Source: Hydractinia symbiolongicarpus (Eukaryota; Cnidaria; Hydrozoa; Anthoathecata; Hydractiniidae). From it: a stretch of 64,000 nt of DNA. The position numbers and the translations under genes were made by a program. Below the pieces are notes generated by a model. It searched no databases and was not told where the DNA came from. It saw only the letters and a list, made by a program, of their open reading frames with translations. The DNA lies in NCBI RefSeq assembly GCF_029227915.1, contig NC_079880.1, positions 22,506,501-22,570,500 of the forward strand, read 5' to 3'. Below, piece by piece: positions 1-12,552 of this stretch; the first letter of the stretch is position 1, and the number at the start of each line of letters is the position of its first letter.

Positions 1-3000
1 TCTGTTTTTCTTTTTTTAGCCTCTTTTTATTAACTTAATCCAGGCTGGAAGTTGCTTACAAGTTGCTTCGCTTTTTTTTGAAGGATTTCAGCCTCGTGTT
101 GCATATGAAATGTTGCTTATAAAAAAGCGTATAGTGTAAGATATATATTTTAAATTTTTAATGCTTCCAAAAATTCTTACTGTGTGTATATTCGTAATTA
201 GCAAAGTGGATTTCTATTTTCACAAGTGACTACGAATACTGCAAAACTACTTCAGTTGTAGCATTTAGGAATTCCCTTCTTCAAAAAAGTCTTGAGTCTT
301 ATTGTTTGTTTAAGTTGTACTCTGAAGGTTAGGCGTGGTTGTTCTCCACCGGCAATCCATACCAATGCGTCCCCCTTGCATATACACTCTCTTCCATGGT
401 TGATTTTTTAAATTAAGCAAGGGCTATGCCCACAGTAACCCACACGAAGAAGTGCGTTTGTGGAATTATAAATTTTTGAAGTGTTTTTATGCGATTATTC
501 TCAAGCGAAGAGTTAGCGAGACAAGTTTTGTGTTGCCTCAATTAATCGTGAGTTGTTTTGCTATTCAAGGGGTTAGATGTTTTTAGAATAATACAATTTG
601 TTTCGAATAAAGTATGTAAATACAATCTGATCTGTGTACAAGTGTGTTAAATTATAAATTTTGTTTTGTAAGATATATTTTGTATAATATATATGACATA
701 ATGTTTAGGGTAGTTGGTCCGCAATTCGTAGTAGTTTTAAGTACGTACGTTTCGTAGGATTTATTGTCGCTACGGATTTTATTCGCGCATATTAAATTTT
801 GCGGCATTCGCGCAAAAATCTGATAAATGCGAAATTTAACGCTCCAGGAAAATTTAAATTTTCAGGTAATTTTTTTAAAAAAAATATTTTTACACATACT
901 TGAAGTAGGTTTACTCACTCAAATTCATTACACGCGAAATTTACTCCTTAAGTCGCAAAAAAGGTATATTTCAACAAATACGAATTTCACATTCTTGATA
1001 ATTATCCAAATACCCTGGTCAGATATATCACTCAAGAAAAGCATAACATTTTTCACAAAATTTTTTATCGAAATAAATTATCGAAATTTCTGTGAACGGT
1101 CAGTCAAGCTTACACACTTATTTTTCAAAATTGATTTGTGAGACCTTCCTGAACGGAAAATTCCTCGAACTTTTAATTTTAGATGGGTCCGTCTTGGGTG
1201 AACCGACTGACAGGAAGAAGAAAGACCACAAACCCACAAACCCCAAAATTTGCGAAATTTATTAATTCAGTTAATTCTGCCTACATTCACTTTTAAAAAG
1301 TTTGGTAGAAACACCTTTATTTACTAGTTAGTTAAACAAGTGTTTTGAACACTTGTCTTATCTTTTTAAAAAATAAAAAATATAAAAAAAGTAAAAATAG
1401 TTACCAAGATGAGATTCGAACACACGACGACTCCCGTGTCGGTGCTCAGGGAGGCAAAAATTTCCATTCTTGTAGGACACATTTGCGTTTTAATACAAGC
1501 TCACGAGCTTGTAAAAATGAACGAGAAGTAAAAAATACGAAATATACAACCTTGTTTCCATGGCTCTATGTTTTACATTAGGCGAAAGAGCGTTGGGTTA
1601 TTGGGTCGATTAAAAGTTGTTAAAAATTTGAGCAACAGGGAGGCTGTGTATTAGTGTTGCTTGTTGAAGAAAACACTTTCGCCCACGCTAACTTGAACAA
1701 AATATGTGTAATTCGTAAAAAATTATCAAGTGCTTTCTTAATATTTTACTTCTTTCCCGCTAACCACGCAACTAAAAATATGTGGCTACATGGAAGTAAA
1801 AGCTTTGAAATTACACTGTCCATTGTGCGAAATCGAAAAATAAAATATTTTCGATAAATTTCCGAGAAGATATATACTGCCTTTGATATGATAAAAAACA
1901 GAAAAAGCTCTGGAAACAAGCGCATGGAAATTTTTTTGCGAAAGTTAGTTTCTACATGTTCTGAGCGCAGTCGTAAAAACTTGTGTCATGTGGAGTTATA
2001 AATCCCTGACGCGTTTGTAGGTTATTTGTGAAACTCCTCTGGTGTGTAGACTATTCGCAAATTTTTATACCAGTTATTCACGAGTCAAGTTTCTCCAAAA
2101 AACAATTCAGGTTTCTTTAACACTTACAAATTTGTTCGTTATCACTAACTGTCTTAAATAATATCAACTCTTTTTTTTATTGCAAGAAACATAATGCACC
2201 TTAATTTGGAGCTAAAATTATAAAATATTAAGAAAATTGAAAAAGTATATTGATAAATTTACAGATCTTATACTAGAAATCATTTAAAGAAAATCTTCTT
2301 TGGAGTCAAAAAAGCATAATGCATGTTTCTTATGAAAAAACAAAACAAAAAAATATGTAGCAAGCCTTCAAGGTTGCTAACGTTTAAAGTATCTGCCAAT
2401 AATATGTGCGAGGTATAAAAGAAAAAAGAAAAAATCGAGAGTTTTATTTTCGCTTATAAATCTTTTTCCCTCCCAGGTAATTTCATTAATGATATACTAC
2501 CGCCCTAAGGTGGTAACTAGGCCCTGGGAACAAAGTTCAGATATCACCTGCAAAGTGATTTTTATGTTATGTGGTCACTCTGTACTTTATAACAAAGCAA
2601 CCTTGTTCCCATGATTTTTTTTGTCAATAAGCGCAGTGTTGATGAGGGACAAAAAGCCTTTCCGGGGGATAAGATTAACACAAAAGAAATTATTTCCTTT
2701 TTAAAAAAAACTTTTTTTTTAATTCTTTTTAAGCTTTTATTTGTTTTAGCATTTTTAATTTTTATTGTATACTTCTGTTTCAAAATAACATTGAATTTGT
2801 TACCAGTTAGGTGTTATCAAAACAAACAATAACTTCTTTTCCAGTCGCCTGTGAGATCCATTGTTGAATAATAATTGATTGCGAGAAAATAACAATAAAG
2901 GAATTGGTTACTACCTTGTTTTTCTTTTTTATATATAATTTTAATAAAATCCATATTGCGTCTAGTGGATGTTTTTTCATCTTCAGTTTTAACCTCAAAA

Positions 3001-3009
3001 GTTTTGATC
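1..3009. other. Non-coding AT-rich leader region
   Basis: No convincing coding exon is visible. The short open frames here are rich in Phe, Lys, Asn and Ile and show no domain. The stretch carries simple A/T runs and one tRNA-like relic near 1405-1460. The last few hundred bases should hold the promoter and 5' UTR of the GPCR gene that starts at 3010, but I see no clear core promoter element. Confidence 0.6.
1400..1462 (-). repeat. tRNA-like (B-box) relic, probable SINE fragment
   Basis: Read on the minus strand, this stretch contains GTGTTCGAATCTCATC, which matches a tRNA T-arm/B-box followed by the descending T-stem. No acceptor stem or convincing A-box can be paired with it, so it is not a functional tRNA gene. 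It most likely comes from a tRNA-derived SINE or a decayed tRNA copy. Confidence 0.35.
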
Positions 3010-4326
3010 ATGTTCCGAAAGTTAATGTTATTGATGCGTTTCACGTTTATGGTTTTTTTAACGTTGTTTATATCCTCCTTGAAAGCAAACATTGGAGTTA
3101 ACACTGCACATGAGAATTCAACAATGCGAAGAAATTTCACATCTCGTACAAATCGTCTAATCCCTTTTTCACTTGAGCCACAGAACAAATTCTGTGTAAA
3201 TAGAGATAAGCTGAATACGTTTAGCTGTGTTCAACAGTCTTCTGTTCTTTCGTTAAAAGTTATTTGCGACCAGTTTGATCTACCGTTGCGAAATTGTTCC
3301 TGCCGTTCTTTCACTAACCTTTACGACTTGACGAAACCAATATGTAATGTGTCCGTACGGATTATGACTTATAATTATCATAAGAAGTTCTCACAAACGT
3401 ATGCATCTGTTTCTATTATATCATCTGCGTGTGGTATTGTGGGTAATGCATTTGTAATCGTTCTAACTTTACGTAACCGAAGAAGAAAAATATTTCCTAC
3501 ATTCAAAAAATTAATAACGGTTTTGGCTACTTGCGATTTCGTGTTTGCCGTTACACAGTTAATGTATGTTATTCCAATGCTTTGGACGAACACGTGGTTG
3601 TATGGAGAGATTCTTTGCAAACTTCTGACATGTGCAGAAACACTAGGCGCAACACTCGCGATCGGTATAATAGTTATTATCAGTATTGAACGTTTTAAAA
3701 GCGTTACAGATCCTTACCAACAGAAATCTCGGTACTCGGTTAATAAGTACCTCGCCGTGAATATTTTTCTGAGCGTGGCTTATAGTTTACCCATATTGAT
3801 GTACACACACGTGAACGAGTTTCAAATCTGCAGATGGAGCACACCGAAAGTGAATTCTAAGGCCTACCATACATTTAATTTTGTTTGCTACTTTTTGCTA
3901 CCAATATCAGTCATATCAGTACTGTATTTTCGAATTTACGTAACGCTAAAACGTAACGCGAACGCCGTAAAGTTAAATACGCGAAGTATCGAACGAATTA
4001 CGCGAAGAACGAAAGAAACACGTCGTAACGTGAATTTATTACTGGCTGTTGTTATCGCTTTTTTCACTCTGTTACTACCGAGACACATCATCATTTTATA
4101 CTTTGAATACATGGGATGGCAAGACTATGTTCCAGGTTCGGCTATGTCTTTAGAAACATATTTTTATTTAATGTATTTTGCGTTTTTACCATATCCGCTA
4201 CATGTAGCCATCAATCCTCTTATTTATACCTTCGCTACCATCAAGTGGAGAAAAAAAATTCAAGAGTTTTCGAAACAAGTCTTTGATATAAGCGAATGGA
4301 GCGCAACACTTCGAATTCAAAACTAA
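3010..4326 (+). CDS. Class A (rhodopsin-like) GPCR, peptide-receptor type
   Basis: A single-exon gene of 438 residues for a plasma-membrane seven-helix receptor. I chose the Met at 3010 because it opens a signal-peptide-like segment (FMVFLTLFISSLKA); the 18 codons upstream lack an ATG. An extracellular N-terminus of about 110 residues carries at least six Cys and N-glycosylation sequons (NST, NFT, NVS). Helices lie at about 131-155, 165-191, 203-231, 246-265, 289-313, 341-365 and 383-407. Class A landmarks are GN in TM1 (N146), LATCD in TM2, Cys203 at the TM3 start pairing with Cys274 in loop 2, ERF (227-229) in place of DRY, and NPLIY (402-406) in TM7. TM4 lacks the usual Trp and TM6 has LLLPRH instead of CWLP. 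The pattern fits invertebrate neuropeptide receptors. The ligand cannot be assigned. Confidence 0.88.
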   Translation: MFRKLMLLMRFTFMVFLTLFISSLKANIGVNTAHENSTMRRNFTSRTNRLIPFSLEPQNKFCVNRDKLNTFSCVQQSSVLSLKVICDQFDLPLRNCSCRSFTNLYDLTKPICNVSVRIMTYNYHKKFSQTYASVSIISSACGIVGNAFVIVLTLRNRRRKIFPTFKKLITVLATCDFVFAVTQLMYVIPMLWTNTWLYGEILCKLLTCAETLGATLAIGIIVIISIERFKSVTDPYQQKSRYSVNKYLAVNIFLSVAYSLPILMYTHVNEFQICRWSTPKVNSKAYHTFNFVCYFLLPISVISVLYFRIYVTLKRNANAVKLNTRSIERITRRTKETRRNVNLLLAVVIAFFTLLLPRHIIILYFEYMGWQDYVPGSAMSLETYFYLMYFAFLPYPLHVAINPLIYTFATIKWRKKIQEFSKQVFDISEWSATLRIQN

Positions 4327-6189
4327 CTTAAAAACGAACAATTAAAAATATTGACCCGAACTTTCATATTTTACAGAACAGAACATAGAAGACTTTATTG
4401 GTTGACAAGATATCTACGACTTAAAAAAGCAAAGTGATTATTTCATGGTAGTAAAATAACATCCAGTTAGCGTACATACTAGAAGAGATCACTGATTTCA
4501 ACTTTTTGTGTCTTCAGTACTGTTTGTGTATCGTTTAGCGAGGTCGAGCTTCTATGAAATTTACCTTAGCAAATCTAATACTATTTTTAATTTTTCGTGG
4601 TTAGCTCTAACACTAGAAAAGAAAAATATGACTTTTAAGAATTTTTAGGTGATTAAGGAGATCAAGCAAAATCTAGTATTGCTGGCCAGCCTGCGTAAGT
4701 TGGCGCGGAAAAAACGACGATACGGAATACAATAAACTCTCTTTATGGAACATTGGACAAATTTTTCAATCCCGTGAAAGTTAGAGATTTAGAGATTCCA
4801 CTATATGCTTTCAAAAACAAACAGGTTCGTACTCCATAGCGAATGTTCTAGCAGATAAAACACCAGTGTTTACAAAGTAACATATTTCACACACGAAATG
4901 ATAAAACACACAAGTAAGTTATAACATTGATAATAAAAATGTAAAACAAAAAAAATCAGTAAAACTTTCCACGGCATTTCTCATCAAAAACAGTCAGTGC
5001 GTAGAAAATTACCAAATTCATCCTAAAAACTGACGTGAAAATACATAATACCAGCACTGATGTTTTTCTCTATTATTTCTTTGTGTTCTCCCTTACATAT
5101 ATGCCAGCCTAAAATATATGAAATCATTGATAAATTATTCGTTTGTTAAGACTACTAAAAGGCGTGAAGTGTGACGTGCAGTATTAACGATTAACGCAAA
5201 ATCAGAACATTACTTTTCTTAACTCGTCCTTAATGCGATACAAAAATGACGAATGTAAAAAATCTCTACATTTCTCGTGCGATTTTAATTTTCGCGCATC
5301 TCTTTTGTATACCTAGGTGCATCTCCAACTAAAATTTTTTATTTTACATAAATTGATCGTTTTATTCAATATTCGCGCACCTTTTTAAAATAAATATTTG
5401 CGCACACAAAATTGTCGCACACCCAATTGTCGCAAAAAATAGCATTTTTTTTTTATGTGAACTCGAACTTTAAGATGCGAAATTGATGGAAATAAGTTCG
5501 AAATCTTTCGCGTCTGTGTTAAAAATGCGTCTAGAATGAAACTACAGTTAACTTCCGGTAACTCGAACCTGCAATGGTCTGAGGCAAATAGTTCGACTTT
5601 ACTTCCAGGTAAACAAAATCCCGTTAAGTCGAATTTAGTTTAACTAAATTTTTTATAAGAAAGTATTAACAAAAGTTCAAGGGACCTAGGAAAATGTTTT
5701 GAGATAATGAAAGTTTGACTTATCCGGTGCTGTGATTTTATTCGTCACACACCCAGAGTTATAGCTTAACAAAGGCAGAAAAATTCTCCATTTTTGTCGC
5801 CTCGTAGTTAAGCTATAGAGGGCAGTAAGCTTTACTGCGCGAAATTTCTACAGAAATCATTCGAAAAATGTGTTACGCAAACAATAAGAATAGAATTTCA
5901 GAAGATTTCATATACACAAAACGTGAAAAGAGTCCCCCCCCCCCTGTGATGTTTTTCTACGAAACTGAATTGTTAAAAACATAAAATATCCAGACAAAAT
6001 ATTCTCCCTCTAGTGAACCTCAAATTTAACCCTTGAATGTGTCTACTGAAGTTGTAGTGAGTGAAGTCATATGTGGTGTTTCCACATAAAATAAAAATTA
6101 GTTCGCGAAAAAACAAATTTTTGAAATGCTGAATTTTTCTGCAAAATTTCTTATGGTTAATCACGGTTGGCGTTCTACTATGTTCCTGG
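4327..6189. other. Intergenic region between GPCR and SDF2 genes
   Basis: The two genes converge here, so both 3' UTRs should lie in this gap. I found no coding exon. Around 5549-5720 there are AACTCGAA-type motifs like the ends of pogo-like elements, but no matching second end. A C-run lies at about 5935-5944. Confidence 0.5.
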
Positions 6190-9100
6190 TTACTTAGGGT
6201 TCTGAGGACAAGCCAAAATAAATATTTTCACTAGCATTCACAAATACCAAAAAAACAAAGGATATGCCACAAAAATAATTTCAGAGAAAAAAACAGCGTT
6301 TTTACCTGAGCCAACCAGATATTACTTGCATCTTCATTATGATAAGCGCATATTTCATGTTGTCCCGCAATAGGTCTGCCATATTGATCTGACGATGCGT
6401 GAAGGTATCTAAATAAAAACGTTTTCACGAATTAAATTTTAATTTTACTACAAGTTTTAGTTATGAACACGAGATTTTCAGGTGGTCGTCATAAGAGAAA
6501 CCTTTTGACACAATTTATAACTCATTGATTAACAAAATCGAAATGTAGTCTCGAACGTTTTTGTAAAAATACTTTGTTTAACATCAACATAGAAATAATT
6601 AATTAGATAAGGAGGAGTGCACAACGCACTCCTAATTATTTGCGGTTCGTCTCCTACGTTTGACTTTCTGCTTACGTTGTGTTTATAATCATTGTCTTCC
6701 TTTATATTATGCTAACGCCTGTTCGACTTTACCTAACTTCTATAACTTCCTTATATTGTACTCCATGGGTTCGCCCGTCTTTGAAATTCAGCAGCAAAGT
6801 GGATAAAAATATATCGCATTTGCTATTTTGTATATGTAGGACAGTTTTTTTTTAACGCAGAGACAAAATATAGGTAATTTTAATATAGAGATTCTAATCA
6901 GAAATTTTCCTAGTTTGGATTTTTTTTTTTGGAAAATCTGGGGATATATATTCGTCTTGCCATAAACAGGGTCTGTTTTTTTGTTTGTTTGTTTTTTCAT
7001 CAGATGCTTTACCTGATTGGAGAATTAAAACCATACATTAAAACTGTCCCCAGTTCAAATTCAGACAAACTTTTGCGAAAGCCCAAAAATTTATGAAAAA
7101 CTTGCAAACGACCATCTAAGAAAAACCGCTCCTTGTGTAACACAGATATTGCATTTTGAGTAGTCATATTCTTACGCCATTAAAATATAAACCTAAATTT
7201 TTTTACCTGCTTGTGTCAGAGTGTTTAAATCGAACTTTATCATCTCTTGCCCAATACTTGCCACTGCATTTCACTTCCCAATTGTCGCCTACACAAAGGT
7301 GAAAAAAATTAGTGTTTCCATGGTAACCAAAGAAAGCAACTATATATTTGAACTCTCTCATGAACACAGATATGTAAATTATGAGTGGTAAAGAATAAAA
7401 TTTGTGTAAAGATAAATTGGGCATATTTCCCAATGCATTTTAATCAAATTGTGAAATTTAAATTAATGCGAAAATTTAGATGGCTCATACCTATCACTCA
7501 GTAAAAATCCCTGAAAGTTGCTAGAAAGAAAAAAAACAGAAAGTCTCAAATGAACCTAGACACTTGTTTATATTATTCTCCGTGACAGCTATTTCTGTTA
7601 ATTCTGAGTTATCTCGAAATTATCGGTTTCCAGTTCTTTACCCATAATTTTTCTTCAAAGAAACAATTAGAATACACAAACAATTTCATACCTGTGTCAC
7701 CTGACCCATCCTCTCCAAACGCACTCACTTCTTGATTGTGAGAGATAGGACTTTGAAATAAATGACTATGTAAATTTCTCTTAGTTGCAAGATGTTGTAG
7801 TTGTATTACGTCACCACATTTAACTGGTGTTCTAAAAAAAATCAAATTTGAAAAATAAATTTGCTAGAAAAAATAAAAACGGGTTGAAAAAAGACTATCT
7901 CCAACATTTAGTTGTGTATAGTCTGATGACCACAAGTTTCTTAATGCAGGAAATACTTCACTTATAAAATATCATTAACTTTTCCAAACTTGTTTATTTT
8001 TTTTTAATTAATACTATGGACTGTTATTTTTAACAAATTTGCCAGACCTTTTATTTTTCTAAAATTGTAGGTTCAGGGATTAAACATAAGAAAAAAACAA
8101 ACACTCAAAACATATAAAAACCATTCTGTATTCTAGGTTTTGACCAAATTTTAGGAAGAAATGAACTGTTAATCACAAATTTCCTGACATAATATATGGT
8201 TACTATTTTGTCAAAAGGATAAAAAAAGGGTCCTTTAATTTTGGATTCTTATAGACTTATAGTCTCTTAGCCCACACAGTGTGCCATCTCCCCAATTTTT
8301 CTCACATGGCTTGAGTTAAACCAGGCTATTCTCTGAGACAAAGTGCGAGAGTTATAACCACTAAACTACGGCGCCATAAGACACATACCCTCTAGTACAA
8401 TGTTGCTTGTGTTTTCCTTTAACCACCCAGTAGCTGTTGTGATCATCTGCTGATGAAGAACCAGTCACTGACTAAAAATGACATTATAACATGAAGGTAT
8501 TAAGCATTTTCTATAATTTTAGAATACTTTTCTTTAAAAATAGCTAAAAATAGCTGCAAAAAAACAGGCACACAAAATTGCGTGTAATTAAAAGAACAGG
8601 CAATTCAGAAAAGATTTTTTCACAGGTTAACAACTAGTTTACCCCTAAATTTATGTAATACATCTTTGTATATATTTTGTATAGTTCTAACAGTTAACAC
8701 AAAAAAGGAAGTAATTATAAAATCCAAAACATTTAAAAGTGTTTTATTTCTATTTAATAAATAAGAATTTTGCTACCTTCAAAATTGTACAATTAAACAA
8801 GTCAGTCAGTATAGAAAGGCTATTATGCATGAATGTGCTAGCTTAGTAAAACGACACTAAAGCAGGACATTCTTTACAGAAAGTGAAACTAAATATCTGC
8901 ATGGTTAGGTAACTAACTAACCTGCTGTCCACTACCACTTCCATATTTCACATCATGTGAATGTAGACGAATTCCTTGTCGTTGATTATATAGTTTTACA
9001 ATAGAACCACAAGTGACATGACTAAAATCTAAGAAAATATAAAGTATAATTTAGGTGTGCAGGAAAATCATCTTCAATTATTCATAAACTAGTTGATAAG

Positions 9101-12100
9101 CACCATTTAGAATTATCCCTATAATAATAGTCGTTGTCTGTTTGTTTGTCTGTTACGGAAACACGAAATGCGATATATAATTAAATGTAATTCAAAGGTA
9201 CTGTTAAGGCTAAGCTCGTGTTCTGAATGTCAGCATAACAACATTTAATACTTTATGAGAAAAAATTACTGCGCAAGAAAATATTGTGAAAGAAAAAATT
9301 GCAGAATTTAAGATTGCAAATTTGGTCAGAATTTCCAACCTTTTCTTCCGCAATTTCTAGCTAAGAAGAGCAATTCGCAATCTTATCTTCATCAATTCCT
9401 AGAAAAAGTACGCAAATTCGCAATCTTTTCTTCCTCAATTAACAGAAAAATAAAATTTACAACCTAATTTTGTTAATTTCCAAGAAAAACACGAGTTATT
9501 TCTGTTGGTTTTTCTATATAAAGAAAACTGCTCAATTATTTGCATTGATGCAAATAATTACAATCTTTGCATGCAATCTTTATTTCCACAATTTAGAATT
9601 TTTTCAACTATAAATTTACAATCTTTAATTCCGCAATCTTTTCTTGTGCAAACTTTTCTTTCTTTTAACGGAACCCAAGGTATAAAATGATGTTGAACTT
9701 ATATTATAGCAATAAAAAGTTAGTTAATAATCCTTTTTAAATTTTTTAAAAAACTCTTTTCATTCTCAGGATATTATCATTTACAAGTTTCAGATTAAAT
9801 TTTACTGCATAATTAGATGTCATATTTAAGTAATAGCAAATTTGACATTTTCTGTCATTGGTAGTTTTACACCTGTTAGAGGATGTGCATTCAAACTTTA
9901 TCAATGAATAGATATTGTTAAGGTAAATTAATTAACATAAAAATTTTTCCCACAATGACATTTCTTTGCTCGATCTAGGCCTCTGAACTTTTGGCTGTGT
10001 AATTTCCTGACCTACCACCTTAGGTTTTTTGTGTCATTAGTGGATCGTAACAATTTTTATTGGTGACTTAAGTTCACCAGATTAGATTTTGATTCTTAAT
10101 AGTTTCCTTGTAAATTGCCGTTTTCTGGTTTTAAAGCATTTTACTTCCCCATTACTAATTCCCAATCATATGAATCATTTAGTTAATAAATTTGAACACA
10201 ATAAGCGAGAGAGCCAAAAGAAAATACACCGAACTTAACACCAGTCAGGGAAAACTGCTAAATATAGGATCCTGTAATTTTTCAAAACTAGCACAAATAC
10301 ACTATAGCAAAATACATCAGGTTTGAGCCGAGTTTTTCTTACTTTTCAATTCACAATTCCTTTTATTTTTTTAAAAATTAAATGAAACATTTTTTTAAAT
10401 GCTTTTCTTTGCTTTCAAATAAACCAGGAAATAAATTTATTAGTAAGAAAGTGGTACAGCAAATGTCCTATGTGGTATGGATCCATATTGGTTATGACAC
10501 AAAACTACCCTGAAAAATCTCTATAAAATCCTTATAATAGGGAAAATATAATAACTCTTGTTAGGGATTATTCTTAGAACTAAAACTTACAACACAACTT
10601 TGCTCAACTCAAACTCAACTCAAGTAGAATCCTTCTATATGTTTTGGGCGTGATTAAAAAAATAATTTTCAGACAATTTTTTAGAACTTTTTAAGCAAGC
10701 AATGTAAAAACCAATGATTGCAGTGAAATGTTTTGATTTTGCGTCGAGAACAATGGACATGCGCGCACACGTGCACAGGCAAAAATTATAAACAACAGAC
10801 TGTGACAATCGAAATTAATAAGTGTACTGTCTGGTCTTAAACAGAGAAGATGATAGTTGAGAAAAACAATTCCAATTCATTTTCAACCTTACATTCCTAA
10901 AAATCATTAAATTAGCATAAAAATTCAATTTAGCCAATGTGTTCCTTCTTTGCTTGCCTGTCAGGATACGCGCACATATATGGAACTTTGTAAAGATCTG
11001 CAACTCAGCTATTTTCCACTGCTCTCCAAACAATAACGTCAGTTAGGGCTTGCATTAAAAAGATCGATAAGGTATCCTACATTTGCTGATTTGTCCCGAG
11101 TGTAACTAGCTATGTTCTGTTTATAAACAGGACGACCGGATTATGTACGCATGGACCGATTATGTGTTTATTGCCTTGATTATGTCGTAGAAACTGGATA
11201 ATAAATGCTGATATAATAGCAGGCATTGATATAATAGCAGATTGGCATTTTTTTTTAACTTTTGTGAGTAAAACATGACAAATTATTGTTCCAGAATGAT
11301 GGGTTTCTCTGCAAGATAGAACACCATTGAAAACTAGGAATGGCAAAAAGAAAAAATCTCAACGTATTTTTCTCTGCAAGACAAAACACTATCCAACACT
11401 AGGCATAGCAAAAAAAAATCTTGACATAAATTGAAAATCCCCAAATTTAGTTTCCACGAAATTTCGCTTCATGAAAACAACAACTTTGCCACTAGGGGTA
11501 TTTGCTTGTCACGAATGATATAAAAGCCTGTCTGCCCCCATTATGTTTGTTCTGTACGTGAGAAATAATATAAAAGTGTTGTACATAAACCGGCCTGCTC
11601 TGATTGTGTTCCTTTTTTAAGTAACAAATGATATTAGACTGTCGCACATAAACCGGTTCTAAAAGGCCACCATAAAAAATATGTTGTGTTCACATCCTAG
11701 AGATACCACAAAAATGAGTCGATCAGGCGGTCGGGTGTATTTTTTCCCAGAATTTTCAGATCAGAGCAAGCAAATTTGTTCCCAGGACCAAGACAGTATA
11801 GCGCCACTCGACATCGTTCGAAGACCATTTTTCGTCGCCATGTTAACTGTCAGTAGCCACAGGAACGCCCTAAAGGGATTAATTTTTACCACAAATAATT
11901 TTTGTGAGTTTTTGTCAATTTTGCATAAATTAGTTCTGACGAAAAAAATTTTCTTTTTGAAAAATATCTTGGAAATTTTTTCCCGGTCTTTTTCCGACTT
12001 ACCGACTCTGGTTTTTATTACCAAAAGTGAGTCGGTCGGAGGACGCAAACACAACATATTTTTGATGATGTGTCCTAAGTGCCAAGTATTATTTTTAACT

Positions 12101-12552
12101 GCCAGACATAAAAATCGGCCTGTCCGGATTATAATGCCTTATGTTTTTTGCGCCCTGTTTTTAAACGGAGCAAGCTGCCATACATGATGCAGGCAGCGTA
12201 CATAATCTGAGCAGAGCAGCTACATGTAGCAAGGCAAACTTACAGCACTTTAATCCAAGTGGGAGCCTTGTTGTGCAACACGAATTTGGCTATCAGGTAA
12301 TAAAAAAACAGCACTGAGCATATATAGCTAGTTGGCTATATAAGGGTATGGTGTTTTAGTAGGTAATTTACTGAAATGTTTGCAGACTTTGGTAGCTAGA
12401 GCACCACCATGTAGGATTTTTTTTCTGATTTCTTTACTCATTCTTTTAAGAAGGCTGAAGAAGAGATTTAAAAAGTCTTTACCTTTATTTTTACAATGAA
12501 CACTGTAAATAAAAAACTGTGCTAGGAAAGCGGTAAAATATACACTCCACAT
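6190..12552 (-). CDS. SDF2: SDF2-like ER protein with MIR domains (7 exons, last tentative)
   Basis: Minus-strand exons: 12552-12483, 9028-8922, 8471-8389, 7831-7692, 7288-7207 and 6408-6306, and possibly 6201-6190. All internal junctions are GT-AG and phase-compatible. Exon 1 encodes a signal peptide (MWSVYFTAFLAQFFIYSVHC); this is the first ATG of its frame. The mature part matches stromal cell-derived factor 2: VTCGSIVKL, RLHSHDVKYGSGSGQQ, SVTG, NSYW, RGTPVKCGD, RNLHSH, NQEVSAFGEDG, VRFKH, QYGRPIAGQHE, in the family order across three MIR repeats. SDF2 family members act in the ER lumen with DnaJ/BiP-type complexes in protein quality control. The coding total is about 195 residues (human SDF2 is 211). 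The last exon is doubtful: the nearest acceptor adds only NPK before a stop, with no HDEL-like signal. Intron 1 is 3.45 kb and carries repeats. Confidence 0.85.
6756..6850 (-). mobile_element. Fragment of mini-Helitron-like repeat
   Basis: GGGTTCGCCCGTC followed by CAAAGTGGATAAAAATATATCGCATTTG matches the interior of the better-preserved element at 42991-43214 (CAACAAAGTGGACAGAAATATATCGCATTTG, split here for comparison). The ends are lost. It lies in the SDF2 intron between the 7207 and 6408 exons. Confidence 0.5.
8262..8383 (-). mobile_element. tRNA-derived SINE (copy 1)
   Basis: On the minus strand the head reads GGCGCCGTAGTTTAGTGG then TTATAACTCTCGCAC, an A-box-like tRNA 5' half. It is nearly identical to the heads of the copies at 54076 and 61684. 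The body diverges after about 60 bases. The SINE begins only a few bases inside the SDF2 intron, right after the GTATGT donor at 8388, so it inserted almost on the splice site. Confidence 0.6.
9117..9185 (+). mobile_element. 5' fragment of mini-Helitron-like repeat
   Basis: TCCCTATAATAATAG followed by GTCTGTTTGTTTGTCTG, then CGTGTTTCCG-like sequence in opposite reading, matches the 5' (TC) end of the elements at 42855-43214 read on the minus strand. It lies in SDF2 intron 1. No 3' hairpin end is recognisable nearby. Confidence 0.4.
11300..11430. repeat. Imperfect direct duplication in SDF2 intron 1
   Basis: The phrase TCTCTGCAAGATAGAACACC with a following AGGAATGGCAAAAAG recurs about 70 bases later as TCTCTGCAAGACAAAACACT with AGGCATAGCAAAAAA. 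This is a local tandem duplication with divergence. Confidence 0.5.
11674..12065. mobile_element. Putative inverted-repeat element (MITE-like)
   Basis: The left end AAAAAATATGTTGTGTT is mirrored by AACACAACATATTTTT near 12050-12065, followed on both sides by an ATCCT/AGGAC-type extension. The interior is non-coding, although one strand has a 168-codon open frame without domain features. No clear target-site duplication is visible, so the assignment is weak. Confidence 0.35.

Noticed and set aside
1400-1462. Functional tRNA gene
   Set aside because: Only a T-arm/B-box-like segment is present. No acceptor stem, anticodon arm or terminator could be assembled.
11681-12187. 168-codon frame on the + strand
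   Set aside because: It has no domain, overlaps a putative inverted-repeat element inside SDF2 intron 1, and its composition is non-coding.
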